64,000 nucleotides of DNA, from contig JARDYH010000004.1 of NCBI GenBank assembly GCA_029215795.1, forward strand, positions 34,042,001-34,106,000, read 5' to 3'. The position numbers and the translations under genes were made by a program. This DNA comes from Anniella stebbinsi (taxonomy: Eukaryota; Chordata; Lepidosauria; Squamata; Anniellidae). The notes under the pieces are model-generated. The model ran no database searches, had not been told where the DNA came from, and worked only from the letters and a program-made list of their open reading frames with translations. Shown here one piece after another: positions 22,633-34,134 of this stretch (position 1 is its first letter; each line of letters starts with the position of its first letter).

Positions 22633-22820
22633 GCCAAATTTCACTTGGGGACTCCAGTTGCTCACACATAGGCCAAGCACATCATGACACAACGGGGCTG
22701 CTCTATACTACAAAGGTTTGAAAATCTTCTTTCTTATAAGAGGAGTTAAGAGTACCCCTTAGGTTCTGTAAAGGACAGTAGACACGATAGCTGTCATTAA
22801 ATTTCTAAATGGCTATCATG

Positions 22821-23043
22821 GGCGAGATCTACACCAAGCAGGAAATAGCAGTATGAAAGCAGTATATAAAAGGCAGGAACCGCACTACTGCTTTATAGCA
22901 CTATTGAAGTGCACTGACAACTGTTGGTGCCCATTGACACATACCATATACCACTATATCCTGTTTGGTGTGGCTCCTGCCTTTTATATACCACTTTCAT
23001 ACCGCTTTCATACTGCTATATCCTGCTTGGGGTAGATCTGGCC
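22821..23043. repeat. Palindromic DNA element, family W, long form
   Basis: It starts GGCGAGATCTACACCAAGC and ends GGGGTAGATCTGGCC. The arms (AGCAGTATGAAAGCAGTATA and its complement) pair over the whole length. The centre holds GCACTGACAACTGTTGG as in the 2232 copy. Confidence 0.6.
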
Positions 23044-23330
23044 ATGGAGAGCAGACACGTTATTTCAGGGGGAAGAATTTTAACCAATGGATAGAAATTG
23101 CAGGGAAGCAGATTTTAGATAAAGATTAGGATAAACCTGATAACACTACAAGCTGTTTGACAGTGGAGCAGATAGCCTCAGAAGGTGGCAGGCTCTCCGT
23201 CATTGGAATTATTTAAGCAGAGGCTACATGACTATCAGGGATGCTATACTTAAATCCTGGTTTGAAGATCCTGCAGTAGTGCAAGGGTGGGGAGCAGACC
23301 CCAAGGTCCCTATCAACTTTATGATTCCAG

Positions 23331-23461
23331 GGCCAGATCTACACCAAGTAGGCTATGACACTTTGAAAATGGTTTGAAAACTGTATACGGAGTGTGTCCT
23401 GGGCCCCAACAGTTGTCACTATGGTTATAGACCATTTTAAAGCAGTGTTAGAGCCTTGCAT
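23331..23461. repeat. Family W, truncated
   Basis: The left end is GGCCAGATCTACACCAAGTAGG. The body matches 22492 through the AACAGTTGTCACT core, then breaks off after AAAGCAGTG without the right terminal repeat. Confidence 0.5.
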
Positions 23462-25434
23462 GCCAAATCAGGTGGGGGGGGGAAAGGAAGGTGAGAGGAA
23501 CTCAGATGCTCAATACTATTACAAATATGGCTGCTATGCTAAGAAGGTATGTGATATAATTGATATATACAATCTTCATTCCTGGTGCTGTAAATGCAGT
23601 GGTTCCAAGTGGTTCATGGTAAAGCTGAAGATGTAGCCTAATTTTGTTGACCATTTCTCATTTCCAATAGCTCCAAACCTCACCAATATTACAATCATTT
23701 TTCTCAATAAAATCTAACATATTCATCCACAATAATTTTCAATTTTGCATTCGAAAGAGACTCCCAGGGTGAATATTCAAAATGTCTTGTGCAGCACAAT
23801 CCTATGCTTGTTTACTTGGAAATATGTCTCACTGTATTTGTTCAGATTTATGTTCAAGTAAGCCTTAAAGTAAGGATGGACGAATCAGTCTATTTTTAGT
23901 TCATGTAAATGATGCAATGTTGCATGTAATTATCAATTTCTGCATTACTCTGATTTTCTTTTAAAAGTTCACACGAAATTGGTATTTACTTAAGTATTTT
24001 AAATGCATTAAAATTAGGGATGGACGGACTCACCTCTGTCCAATGCCTGCAGACACTCGCTGAACCTCTGCTGTTGCTCGCCCTGCCTCGGACCTGTTTG
24101 CCAAGGGATTGTGCACCATCCTTATAGTGAGCCTTTACACATGTATTGTTGCATGCATGGCTTGTTTATGGCTGTCATTTGCACAATGTTACTTTTACAG
24201 AAATCCCCAAGCTGCCATTTCTATGCAAATGGTGGCTTGCTATGGGGACAGGTAGCTGCCATAGGTGCGCAGCCACTCAGTGAGCGGATCTGGGGGATCA
24301 GCAGCTCTGCAAGCAGGGGTTGGTATGCTGGGCAGGGGAGTCCACTGGACTCCTAGACCCAGTTGGGCACTCGTGACATCATGAATTAAAATATAGCAAT
24401 ATATGCATCGCTAGATAGATAGATAGATAGATAGATAGCTATAGATAGATATAGATACCGTGATTAACAGCTTTGGGGAGAAAAGCTCACAAGGTGAGGT
24501 GGAATCCTATTGGTTGTTTGAGTCAGCTGGAAAATGCAGTGCCATCTTCTGGCCACTTGCAATTGTGGTGATGAAGTGCTATCAGCAACCTCAACTGCAT
24601 CTCCCCCTTTGACCACCTATCACAGTGGCATAAAGAGTAAAATGTTCAGATCCCACTGCCACAGTCCCACTGATACAGATTGGTGTTGTCTTATGTTGAT
24701 CTCAGTGTGCATGACAGCATTTCTGCCATGGTTAGTACTTCGAAATCTTGTATTTTTTCTTCTTCCAAGAAAATGGGAATAAGGGTTAAGCAAAGACTCT
24801 AATTCAGGTGCTTTTCAATGCCTGCAGTTGTTGAGATCCTAATAATAAAGGATGACCATTTTGATTGCTCTCCTCGAAATAGTTTTTGCTACAGAAGAAT
24901 AGAAAGGGATTATTGCCAGTATACAAAAACAAATGGGTTCTGCTAGAATTCATCATTCTTTGGAATGAGATGAGTTAATGCCTTTTAAATAGCAAGTTGC
25001 CCTCTGTTCCCAAATGAATGTGTGACAAAGGCAACTAGAATGCATCAAGTGACAAACAAAATGCCTCTGTGTTCACCAATTACTTTCAAATCCGTACAAT
25101 GTCTGGCTGCTATGTTCCCAGTGTTTTATTCAAGTAGAAGTTAGTCAAATATTCTTATTCTTGTGTTATTTACCTGTGCATGAGTTTTCTAGAACTGCAG
25201 TAACTTCATACAACTGAGCTGAAAGAAAACAATTATAATTTTCTCTGGGTTCATGACTCTGTACACAGACCAGATGGTGTTACTTACAGGAGAATAGCGA
25301 CAGTCTAAGGTGAAGGGTTGATTCCCAGCATGCCAAGTCAGGAGTGCCAATGTATGGGAAGGGTTAATGTGTCTGTGAGGGTGGTGGAGTTCCTTAGGCA
25401 TGTCAGCAGCAAGTAATTATTTATACCTCCATAT
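23462..25434. other. Mostly unique sequence
   Basis: A family G fragment lies at about 23783-23880. TAAGGATGGACGAATC (23874) and TTAGGGATGGACGGAC (24015) look like hAT-type ends with no partner found. A GATA microsatellite lies at 24412-24457. The remainder shows no gene or repeat I recognise. Confidence 0.4.
24412..24457. repeat. (GATA)n microsatellite, slightly interrupted
   Basis: TAGA/GATA units with two small breaks. Confidence 0.95.
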
Positions 25435-26793
25435 TAGGGATGTGCACTGGATCGGACCCGATCCACGATCCGAGTCCGGTCCAGTGGGAAATTGGATAAA
25501 TTATCCGATTTCCGATCCTACAGCTGGATCGGCCGATCCAATCCGAACCGGTCCGAAAAGGCTCCGAACCGGTTCGGCGGATTGGCGGATCGGCGGGCGC
25601 CCACTGGCGCCCACCGCCGCTTCCATTGGCGGGCGCCAGCGGGCGCCCGCCGATGAAAGTGGACAGCGGGGGGGGAGGAGGGGGCGGGAGGAGGTGGGCC
25701 CTTACCTTTCCGGCCCGTCCGCTCCCGTCCAGCGCTGGCGGCTACTACCAGCAGGCTCCGCGGCCTGCTCCAGGGTGGCGCGCCGGGTGATGGCATCACC
25801 CGGCGCGCTACTCGAGAGCAGGCCGCGGAGCCCACTGGTAGTAGCCGCCGGCGCCAGACAGGAGCGGACGGGCCGGGAAGGTAAGCAGGGGGCGCGCGGA
25901 GGGGAGGAGGGGGCGCACGGAGGGGAGGAGGGGGGCCCTTACTTTCCCGGCCTGTCCGCTCCCGTCCGGCGCCGGCGGCTACTACCAGAAGGCTCCGCGG
26001 CCTGCTCCAGGGTGGCGCGCCGGGTGATGTCATCACCCGGCGCGCTACTCGAGAGCAGGCCGTGGAGCCCGCTGGTAGTAGCCGCCGGCGCCGGACGGGA
26101 GCGGACGGGCCAGGAAGGTAAGCAGGGGGTGCGTGGAGGGGAGGAGGGGGCGCGCGGAGGGGGGGAGGGGGCCCCTTACCTTCCCGGCCCGTCCGCTCCC
26201 GTCCGGCGCCGGCGGCTACTACCAGCGGGCTCCGCGGCCTGCTCCAGGGTGGCGCGCCGGGTGATGTCATCACCCGGCGCGCTACTCGAGAGCAGGCCGT
26301 GGAGCCCGCTGGTAGTAGCCGCCGGCGCCGGACGGGAGCGGACGGGCCAGGAAGGTAAGCAGGGGGTGCGTGGAGGGGAGGAGGGGGCGCGCGGAGGGGG
26401 GGAGGGGGGCCCTTACCTTCCCGGCCCGTCCGCTCCCGTCCGGCGCCGGCGGCTACTACCAGCGGGCTCCGCGGCCTGCTCCAGGGTGGCGCGCCGGGTG
26501 ATCACCCGGCGCGCTACTCAAGAGCAAGCCGCAAAGCCGGCTGGCGGTAGCCACCGGCGCCGGACGGGAGCGAACGGCCCTAAAAGGTAAGCAGTGGCGG
26601 GGAAGGGGGCTTACCCCCCCCCCGGAGCCGTCCGCTTCTATCCGCTGGTGCCCGCGGACGGCCCCAGGGGGGTTAGGGAGTGCGGGGGAGGGGGCTTACC
26701 TGCCGGGGCCGTCCACAGTGGACGGCCCCGGGGGGGGAGGGAGCTAGGCCCCCCCTCACTCACCCGCCGCCATTTTTTCCTCATAGACTTGCA
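25435..26793. mobile_element. CpG-dense hAT-like element with four tandem palindromic units
   Basis: The left end TAGGGATGTGCACTGGATCG matches the inverted right end of the element at 36705-37754 over a long stretch. The right side stops at CATAGACTTGCA, exactly where the 36705 element has its palindromic centre. So this is a half element or a deletion product; no TSD was found. The interior is about four GC-rich units of ~236-240 bp, each itself palindromic about GGGTGATGTCATCACCC. The 396-codon open frame across it is a by-product of stop-poor GC repeats, not a gene. Confidence 0.7.
25680..26590. repeat. Tandem array of ~236-bp palindromic GC-rich units
   Basis: The palindrome centres lie near 25792, 26031, 26267 and 26502. 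Each unit carries GGCGCGCCGGGTGAT, TACTACCAG / CTGGTAGTAG and CCGTCCGCTCCCGTCC with its inverse. Each also has a splice-donor-like AGGTAAGC at one edge and its inverse near the other. CpG density is far above the surroundings. Confidence 0.9.
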
Positions 26794-26879
26794 GACCTGG
26801 GAACCAACTTCATCCTTCCGAGTATTCAAATCCAGCCCTCTCATGGCCTCACCCCCCTTGTCCCCAACCACCAATGAGT

Positions 26880-27479
26880 AGTTGGTTTCCTAGCTGTTAT
26901 GCAGTTTTTTTCTAGATTGGGGCCAAAACTTGCCCCCTATTTTTGGGTACTTTCTCCCTGTGAAAGAGGCATTGGTTTTTCTACCCCATTTGCAGGGGGG
27001 TGGAATTTAGAGAATTTTCTCCTTGGGGAGGGGGACAGGGTTTCCACATACCTTTTTAAAGTGTAGCCAGTTGCTGAGGGGCATTTTTCCTTTTTTTAAA
27101 GTTTTTCAAAATACAACACCCCCTTCCTCCAGCATTTGGGTGTGCCCAGCAGTTCTTAGTGAATCCCTATTGGAGACCATGTATCCTCACCCACTCCAGT
27201 AAGCATCCAGTAAGCACTCCTGGGCTCCTGAAAATGCTGGGAGTGGGTATATATGACCCCTAGCAATTGGCTACATTTCAAAAGGTAGGTGGAAAACTTG
27301 TTCTCCTCCCCAAGGAAAAAAATTCTCACCACTCCCAGCCTCTTTTACCCGAATTTTCATTTTTCTCCCCCCGCCCTGCCAAAAATGGAATGGTCAAAAT
27401 TTTGGTCACCGCACTGTTTTTTTCCCATTCTAAAATGTTGAAATGCCTAAGGGTTACTTACTGGCAGTAAGAACTTTGT
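26880..27479. mobile_element. Inverted-repeat DNA element, probable non-autonomous transposon
   Basis: About 26940-27110 pairs with about 27230-27400: TTTTCTCCTTGGGGAGG against CTCCTCCCCAAGGAAAA, and CCACATACCTTTTTAAAG against AAAAGGTAGGTGGAAAAC. The right end (CCCATTCTAAAATGTTGAAA) is also found downstream of the hAT transposase remnant at 38330, so the two may be related. TSDs were not found. Confidence 0.5.
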
Positions 27480-27645
27480 TAAGGTGACCATATGAAATGG
27501 AGGACAGGGCTCCTGTATCTTTAACAGTTGTGTAGAAAAGAGAATTTCAGCAGGTGTTATTTGTATGCATGCAGCACCTGGTGAAATCCCCTCTTCATCA
27601 CAACAGTTAAAGCTTCAGAAGCCCTGCCTAGCATGACCAGATATA
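27480..27645. mobile_element. Family P relative, single-unit or truncated copy
   Basis: It starts TAAGGTGACCATATGAAATG and continues with the TTTAACAGTTGT, GGTGAAATCCCCTCTTCATC and AACAGTTAAAGC blocks. It covers only one ~160-bp palindromic unit before the sequence diverges at GCATGACCAGATATAAAAG. It is more diverged than the 320-bp copies and shares variants (TCTGTATCTTT or CCTGTATCTTT, TGCATGCAGCACC) with 43529-43661, which suggests an older subfamily. Confidence 0.6.
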
Positions 27646-27765
27646 AAAGAGGGGAGGAGTTTCCAATTGGGTGCCCATGGGAACCCCCCCCCCCAAAATT
27701 CTCCCATTTTTTTTAATATACATAGACAGGCTTGTATGACATACATACAGCTTTCTAATGATTAC

Positions 27766-28841
27766 TATGGTGTGCATGGATCCCCAAAATCAGATCAAAC
27801 CAGAACCGGTGCCTCAGATCGGATTGGAGGCTTCCTGGTTTGGTTCGGAGCCAATTCCAATCCAAAAATCGGACGTCTGATTCTTGGATCAGAAGCCATT
27901 TTAGTTGTTTTCGCGATAGGCTTGCATTGGGGGAAAGAAAGCTTTCTCCCAATGCAAGCCTGTGGCAAAAACATGGGGGCAGGTGAGTGGGGACCTAACT
28001 CCCCCTCCCTCCCTCCCTCCCTCCCTGTCCCTCCCCCCCACTCGTGCTCCTTACCTGCCGGGGCACCCGCTTCCATCCACTGGTCCTTTCTACTGAGAAA
28101 CAGGCTTCATGGCCTGCCTCTCAGTAGCGCGCCAGGTGATGATGTCATCACCTGGTGTGCTACAGAGAGGCAGGCCGTGAAGCCTGTTTCTCAGTAGAAA
28201 GGAACAGCAGACGGAAGCAGGTGCTCTCACAGGTAAGTGGGGCCCTCCCTCTTCCCCCACTCACACTCCTTACCTGCTGGCATCCCGCGCTGCTGTCCAT
28301 TGCTTCCGTACTACTGATAAGCCGGCCTTGCAACCTGTTTATCAGTAGTACGGAAGCAGCGGACGGCAGTGCGGGACGCCGGCAGGTAACGGGACCTCCA
28401 CCTCCCTCCCCCCACTCATGCTCTTTACCTGCTGCCTCCTCGCTACTGTCCACTGCCGCCCGCTGGTTCCATACTACTGAGAAACAGGCCTTGAGGCCTG
28501 TTCCACTGTAGAGCGAGGGCATGCCAAGTGATGATGTCACCCAGCACACCGGTGCTTTATTGTGGAACAGGCCGCAAGGCCTGTTTCACAGTAGTACGGA
28601 AGCAGTGGGCAGCAGTAGAAGGCAGCAAGGAGGCAGCAGGTAAGGAGCATGAGTGGAGGGAGGGGGGAGGAGGTCCGAGGTCCGATCCTCCGATCTTTTC
28701 TGATCCGGATCGGGTCCTTTTGGATCGGATCGGATGAGATTGGACAATCCAGCTACGGGGATCAGAATTGGAGAATTTTATCCGATTTCGGCCATATCGG
28801 GTCCGGATCGTGGATTGGACCCAATCTGCTGCACACCCCTA
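27766..28841. mobile_element. hAT-like element of the TAGGGRTGTGCA family with palindromic units
   Basis: The left end TATGGTGTGCATGGATCC and the right end CTGCACACCCCTA are inverted. The flanks ATGATTAC (27758-27765) and ATAATTAT (28842-28849) match at six of eight bases. The interior has palindromic units with GGTGATGATGTCATCACC near 28140, further TACTACTGA/TCAGTAGTA stems at about 28310-28345 and a centre near 28535. CAGGTAAGT-type donors flank the units, one a perfect consensus at 28230-28238. It is a diverged relative of the elements at 25435 and 36705. Confidence 0.7.
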
Positions 28842-28849
28842 ATAATTAT

Positions 28850-31110
28850 ATATAGGCTTCAACAAAAGCAGACTAAATATCCAAATACGTACCCATTTGA
28901 AGTTGGCATCTATATGCCACTTTTTCAAATACTGAAAGTGTTGTAAGGTCCTCAATCTATTGCATTATAGGAGGTGAGTATTTATCCACTTAATGATGTA
29001 ATATCAGTCTTTTAGCTGTCAAAAGCTTACAGAGTTATGATTTCTATGAAGCAGGTAAATAATTTAGATGAGCATGTAAATCAGTGAATATTAAAGACTG
29101 TTCCAGGACAAAAATGATCTGTGTAATGGCCTCCTCCCTAACAGAAGCAAACACTGAACATTGCTAAAACATATTTTTAAAAGAAGCATTAGTTGTTTTG
29201 CACCACCAGAAATGAGCCGAATTAGACAATACCTTAATAAAGAGACATTGCAATGTCCAATAGGCGCAAAACAAACTTTTTTTTCTGAATAAGATGAAGT
29301 CTAAGATTCGAAGACAAGACAGGTAGGTGCCAAAATGTTGATCCACTGAATAAACATTTTGTGGTGATCCCCACAGCAATTTCTGTCATCTTCAAATGTG
29401 CCCATGGGTCCAAAAATGTTGGAGGAATGATTTATTGTTTTATTTATTATACTGATGGGGAACGCTGGGAGTTGTACTTTTTCTGTCTAAACATGCATAG
29501 GATTATACTCAGAGTGATCTTTTATAGTCAGCTTACATAAGATGTGAATCTGCGTGAAAATGGCCTCCCAGAAATCTCCACCCTAGTAATGGTGGCAAAA
29601 TGAGGAACATTTTGCAACATATTCTTGAAGGGAGGTGCTGTCCTTTGTAGTAGTTCAGAAAGTGAAATTTCTCAGAAAATTATCTTCTGAGAAATTTCAA
29701 TTCACTTAATACTGAAGGAAACTACGGTACTAATTCATACTGGTGCATGAAGGAAGCAATGAGCAAAGAGATGTGGATTGGAAGCTGTAGGACCTAAGGC
29801 CACTGCTTCCTTCAACAATGTTAGATTGGGTTGGATCCAGAGTCATGCCCAGATATTTATGACCATTGTTATCGCCATGGTATCTAAATACCTGTATGGC
29901 ACTGATATGGCCTTATCTGCCCTATTCATGATGCCCCTTTGAGAAGCAAACCCTTTCACATTCTCTGCTCTGCATGCTTTTCCAAGCCTTTCTCATCTAT
30001 GCTTACGAAGAACTGGCATTCTTGCCTGTCCAGATCTTATTGTGCTCGGAGGCTCTGAAATCCACAAGGTAACAGAAACACGCAGCTTGCTATTTATTTC
30101 ACAGGAGGTGGAACACATTTTTATTTTATCTCTTTCCAGACAGTTAGCTTGGTTTAATGGACTGTCTTTCAGACTGTGCATAATTCTTCTTCAAATTAAA
30201 TTCTCTTAGAAGCCCAACATAATACACACCAGGTTGTCAGCTCATTACTTTTACATCCTTTCTTGTTCTGTTTATGTGAGCAGAGGTTTAATTAACAATA
30301 ATCTACTGTGTAGGCATTGGGAAGGAGCCTACCTGAAGGTGTGTATTTATGTCCTATTATTATATTTTGGAGCTCTTTCTTACAGAGAAGTAATTTGCTT
30401 CTGCAGGTGGGCCACTTTGTTTTTGCTATATACACTGGCATGGAAGACTGTCTTTCCCCCTTAAGAAGTCCTTTGTGAGTTAATCCCGTGAGTTCTTAAT
30501 ACAGTATTGGCACTGGCCTAAAGCTATCATCAGTAATGTTGATGTCTTAGCCTTAATGTGAACATCATCATAATGATAGGCAGTTTGCAAGAGAAAGTAA
30601 GCAATCGTCTTTAATTTGTCAGAGCAGATCAGAGCATTGCCAGCATTTAATGAATCAGGAATCTTTACCTTCAGGACAAAATGATATCTTGAACTTATTC
30701 AAGAGGAAAGTGAGAAGCCACAGACCTCTTAAGAAATTTGCAATATGCTTTGTTTAAAATAATAATTTTAAAAAAGATAATAGATTCATCGCTTGTGACT
30801 TCGCTTACCACCTTCCACCCTTACGGAATGTAAACAGATTCTTGTCTGGTTGCTTAGAATGAATAAGAATCACTGTAATGTGACCAGAGATCAAACTATG
30901 ATAAAAAGTGTGGGTCTTTTCTTTTCCCATTGGCGACAAATGACTGACACTGGTAGACAGAAGTGGGCAGGCTAATAAAAGAGTTTGTGGTCTAGTAACT
31001 ATATAATTTACCTCATGGAGTAAACAGTGGCTTTGGAGAGACGGTATCTATCAGGAAAGGTGGATGGGGAAAGGATGAAAAGGCACACATCCCTATGCCC
31101 CAGTCTAGGC
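28850..31110. other. Unique sequence, no gene recognised
   Basis: There are no transposon ends or coding signal, apart from a short family G fragment near 29490 (ACATGCATAGGATTATACTC). Positions 30500-30930 are unique with mixed composition and could be conserved, but this is not testable here. Confidence 0.35.

Positions 31111-31137
<27 letters not shown>
31111..31137. repeat. (CA)n microsatellite
   Basis: About 13 CA units. Confidence 0.95.
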
Positions 31138-31141
<4 letters not shown>

Positions 31142-31218
31142 TACCTGCTTTTATTTGTGTGTGGAGGTGGGTCCAAGGTAGGGGGAATCTATGGGAGATC
31201 CATTGACTTACCTAGTAT

Positions 31219-31538
31219 TAGGCTGACCATATGAAAAAGAGGACAGGGCTCATGTAACTTTAACAGTTGTAGAGAAAAGGGAATTTCAGCCAGGGTCATT
31301 TGTATGCAATTAGTTCCTGGTGAAATTCCCTCTTCATCACAACAGTTAAAGCTGTAGGGGCCCTGCCTTCTTTTGTATATGGTCACTCTAGTATAGTGCC
31401 TGCACCTTTAACTGTTGTGATGAAGAGGGAATTTCACCAGGGACTAATTGTATACAAATGACACTGGCTGAAATTCCCTTTTCTCTACAACTGTTAAAGT
31501 TACATGAGCCCTGTCCTCCTTTTCATAGGGTCAGCCTA
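31219..31538. mobile_element. Family P palindromic hAT-like element, copy 7 (subtype A)
   Basis: The element is 320 bp with a perfect 8-bp TSD CCTAGTAT at 31211-31218 and 31539-31546. The palindrome arms are well preserved. The right terminus has CATAGGGTCAGCC in place of CATATGGTCAGCC. Confidence 0.9.
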
Positions 31539-31546
31539 CCTAGTAT

Positions 31547-32230
31547 GGTCCTCACCTCATATGGTCTGGCCTTTGGTCTGAGCCTGATGGTGTTTTAGTA
31601 ACAGCCAACACCCTTAGTATGCTGCAATTCCTGGAAAACATATAACCATAAACTCTGAAGACTTCCATTATACAGTCTCACAAGTGTCAATATATGAACT
31701 GTGGCATTTCATAAGCATTTCATCTTTCTTTCCCAAAGGCAAGAACCAGTCTCTTTATCCTGTCAGGTGCTCAGCTCCTTTACATCTCACTGAAGACCAC
31801 ATGAATTGAATGCTGTACATTCAGGCAGCAGATGCTTAGCAGTAAGCAAGATTGGGCCATAAATTTTAGGCCATGGTATTATTAGCAAAGGAAGACAATG
31901 TGGGATATGAATTACTGAGCACCCTTCATTCCTTGTGAGTTATTAAGTGTAAGGCCAAAGACTAAAAAGATTCCCAACACAACAAGGACTTATTTAATAA
32001 GCCATAATTCAAGGAATAGAGTGTCTGATTGCAGCACTGAAACATTATAAAGTGTGGTTGTGTGTGTGTGCTTTTTTTAAAAGTAGTTATATGTTAATTA
32101 AGATGGCAGTTGGTTCGGAGTAGTAAATTACCTTGTGTTATTTTCACTGCCAGTACTTCTCATTAGCCCATGCCATTTCTTGATTTCTCCAGCTTGTTTG
32201 TAGTGCTACTTTGAACAGAAGAATGCAACA
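31547..32230. other. Unique sequence
   Basis: No feature is recognised; a short GT run lies at 32058-32070. Confidence 0.35.
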
Positions 32231-32232
32231 CC

Positions 32233-32342
32233 GAGCCTATCTACACTACTGCTTTAAAACAGTTTATAACAGTTTTAAACCGGTTATTAACCGCTTTAAA
32301 ACTGTTATAAACCATTTTAAAGCAGTAGTGTAGATAAGCTCA
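32233..32342. repeat. Family W minimal form, near-perfect palindrome
   Basis: GAGCCTATCTACACTACTGC on the left is mirrored by GCAGTAGTGTAGATAAGCTC on the right. The ~110-bp interior (GTTTATAACAGTTTTAAACC / GGTTATTAACCGC) is palindromic throughout. The flanking CACC on both sides is only a weak TSD hint. Confidence 0.7.
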
Positions 32343-32381
32343 CCCTGTCATTTATTTATGGATTTGCTTCTGCCGCATACA

Positions 32382-32701
32382 TAGGCTGACCATATGAAAA
32401 GGAGGACAGGTCTCATGTAACTTTAACAGTTGCAGAGAAAAGGGAATTTCAGCCGGCATCATTTGTATGCAATTAGTACCTGATGAAATCCCCTCTTCAT
32501 CACAGCAATTAAAGTTGCATGCACTATACTAGAGTGACCAGATACAAAAGAGGGCAGGGCCCCTGCAGCTTTAACTGTTGTAATGAAGAGGGAATTTCAC
32601 CAGGTACGAATTGTATACAAACAACACCAGCTGAAATTGCCTTTTCTCTACAACTGTTAAAGTTACATGAACCCTGTCCTCTTTTTCATATGGTCAGCCT
32701 A
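32382..32701. mobile_element. Family P palindromic hAT-like element, copy 8 (subtype A)
   Basis: The element is 320 bp with a perfect 8-bp TSD CGCATACA at 32374-32381 and 32702-32709. The body carries several substitutions, such as GCCGGCATCATTTG. Confidence 0.9.
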
Positions 32702-32709
32702 CGCATACA

Positions 32710-33400
32710 GCATCACAAAGCTGGGGCTGTCATTCAGGTGGCCAGTTCATGTATGTACAGTCACTGCACAGTGAAGTGTGGGTGTGAGCTTCTGGCTTCA
32801 ATCTTCATCATCATGCTTGAAGCATAACATAGGATGCAAAGCGTACAGATAAATGCCCCACTCATACTATCTGTCCACCCCCACTGCTTTTTCAGGGGCA
32901 GATTGCATGGCTTGATTGACTCTGTTATAATGGGCTATAATATATGAGCATATCCTTGTGGCCTCAGCATCACAAATTATACGCTCTGTACACAAGGAAG
33001 GAAAGCATGTCCTTGTCTGGTGCAGGTGAGTTTCTAGGGAAGGGCATGGGAAACACCCCACCCCTGTTCCATTGATTCCATAAACTCCTAGATACAAAAT
33101 TGCTGGAAAACAATTATTTATTATTTCACTTAGCCGAGTTTGCATCACTGACTAACATCAAAAGAAATCTAGATAAAGAGTGTGAGTTGCCCCAATGATT
33201 TCCAAAACAGGGCCAGGGCAGCTGGCCTTGGACTCAGCAGGGATCTCTCCGGCTCTCATAGTAAGTCCCGTTGAGTCTCTTCTTTTCAATGCTTGTTGGG
33301 GGAATCAGTCTGTAGGAGATTAACTCTTTTTCTCCTATAGCTAGCCCTGATGTTGATGTCCAACAGGGTGTCCTGGGTGACCCTCCAGTTCAAAGGAGTC
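32710..33400. other. Unique sequence
   Basis: No feature is recognised. Confidence 0.35.
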
Positions 33401-33404
33401 ATCT

Positions 33405-34090
33405 ACCATAGGGCATTGATAAAATGAAGCACTTCTTCATATAGCACATAGTTACACTTCCACAAGGAGTGGTGACAGCCAACAGTTTGGATGTCTTTAA
33501 AAGGGGGTTGGATAAATTCCTAGAGGGGAAGGCTATCAATGGCAACTAGTCTTTGATGGCTTTGTGCTACCTCCAGTGTCAGAGGCAATAAGCCTGTGTA
33601 CACCTGTTGCTGGGGAACATGGGTCGGAGGGTGCTATTGCACCTGTGTCCTGCTTGTAGGTGCCTGTTCAACAACTGGTTGGCCACTGTGTGAACAGAGT
33701 GCTAGACTAGGGTGACCAGATAAAATCCAGGTCAGGGCTCATGTAACTTTAACAGTTGTAGAGAAAAGGGAATTTCAGCCAGTGTCATTTGTATGCAATT
33801 AGTTCCTGATGAAATTCCCTCTTCATCACAACAGTTAAAGTTGCAGGGGCCCTGCCTTCTTTTGTATATGGTCACTCTAGTATAGTGCATGCACCTTTAA
33901 CTGTTGTGAAGAAGAGGGAATATCACCAGGAACTAATTGCATACAAATGGCACTGGCTGAAATTCCCTATTCTCTACAGCTGTTAAAGTTACACGAGCCC
34001 TGACCTGGATTTTATCTGGTCAGCCTATGCTAGACTAAATGGACCATTGGTCTGATCCAGCATGGCTCTTCTTATGTTCTTATATTCTTG
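33405..34090 (+). mobile_element. CR1-type LINE 3' end, split by a family P element
   Basis: Left piece 33405-33707 and right piece 34028-34090. The left piece includes TTTAAAAGGGGGTTGGATAA, GGCTATCAATGGCAACTAG, GTTGCTGGGGAACATGGG and CTGGTTGGCCACTGTGTG. The right piece is ACTAAATGGACCATTGGTCT, GATCCAGCATGGCTCTTC and a TTCTTATGTTCTTAT tail. The same family occurs at 39880-41192 and, reversed, at 45005. No reverse transcriptase remains. Confidence 0.8.
33708..34027. mobile_element. Family P palindromic hAT-like element, copy 9 (subtype B)
   Basis: The element is 320 bp, from TAGGGTGACC to GGTCAGCCTA, with a perfect 8-bp TSD TGCTAGAC at 33700-33707 and 34028-34035. The host CR1 sequence becomes continuous if the insert and one TSD are removed. 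Confidence 0.95.
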
Positions 34091-34134
34091 GGACTCTTAC
34101 TGATGGGACTTGGTTCTGGACTCTGGATGTCTAA

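Noticed and set aside
25400..26590. 396-codon open frame, and a 251-codon frame on the opposite strand
   Set aside because: Both run through the tandem GC-rich palindromic units of a transposon. Stop codons are rare in such sequence, the peptide is a repeated low-complexity string, and both strands are open, so there is no sign of a protein.
3371..34027. CRISPR-like array from the repeated 320-bp units
   Set aside because: Units are dispersed, palindromic and flanked by different TSDs in a vertebrate genome; they are transposons.
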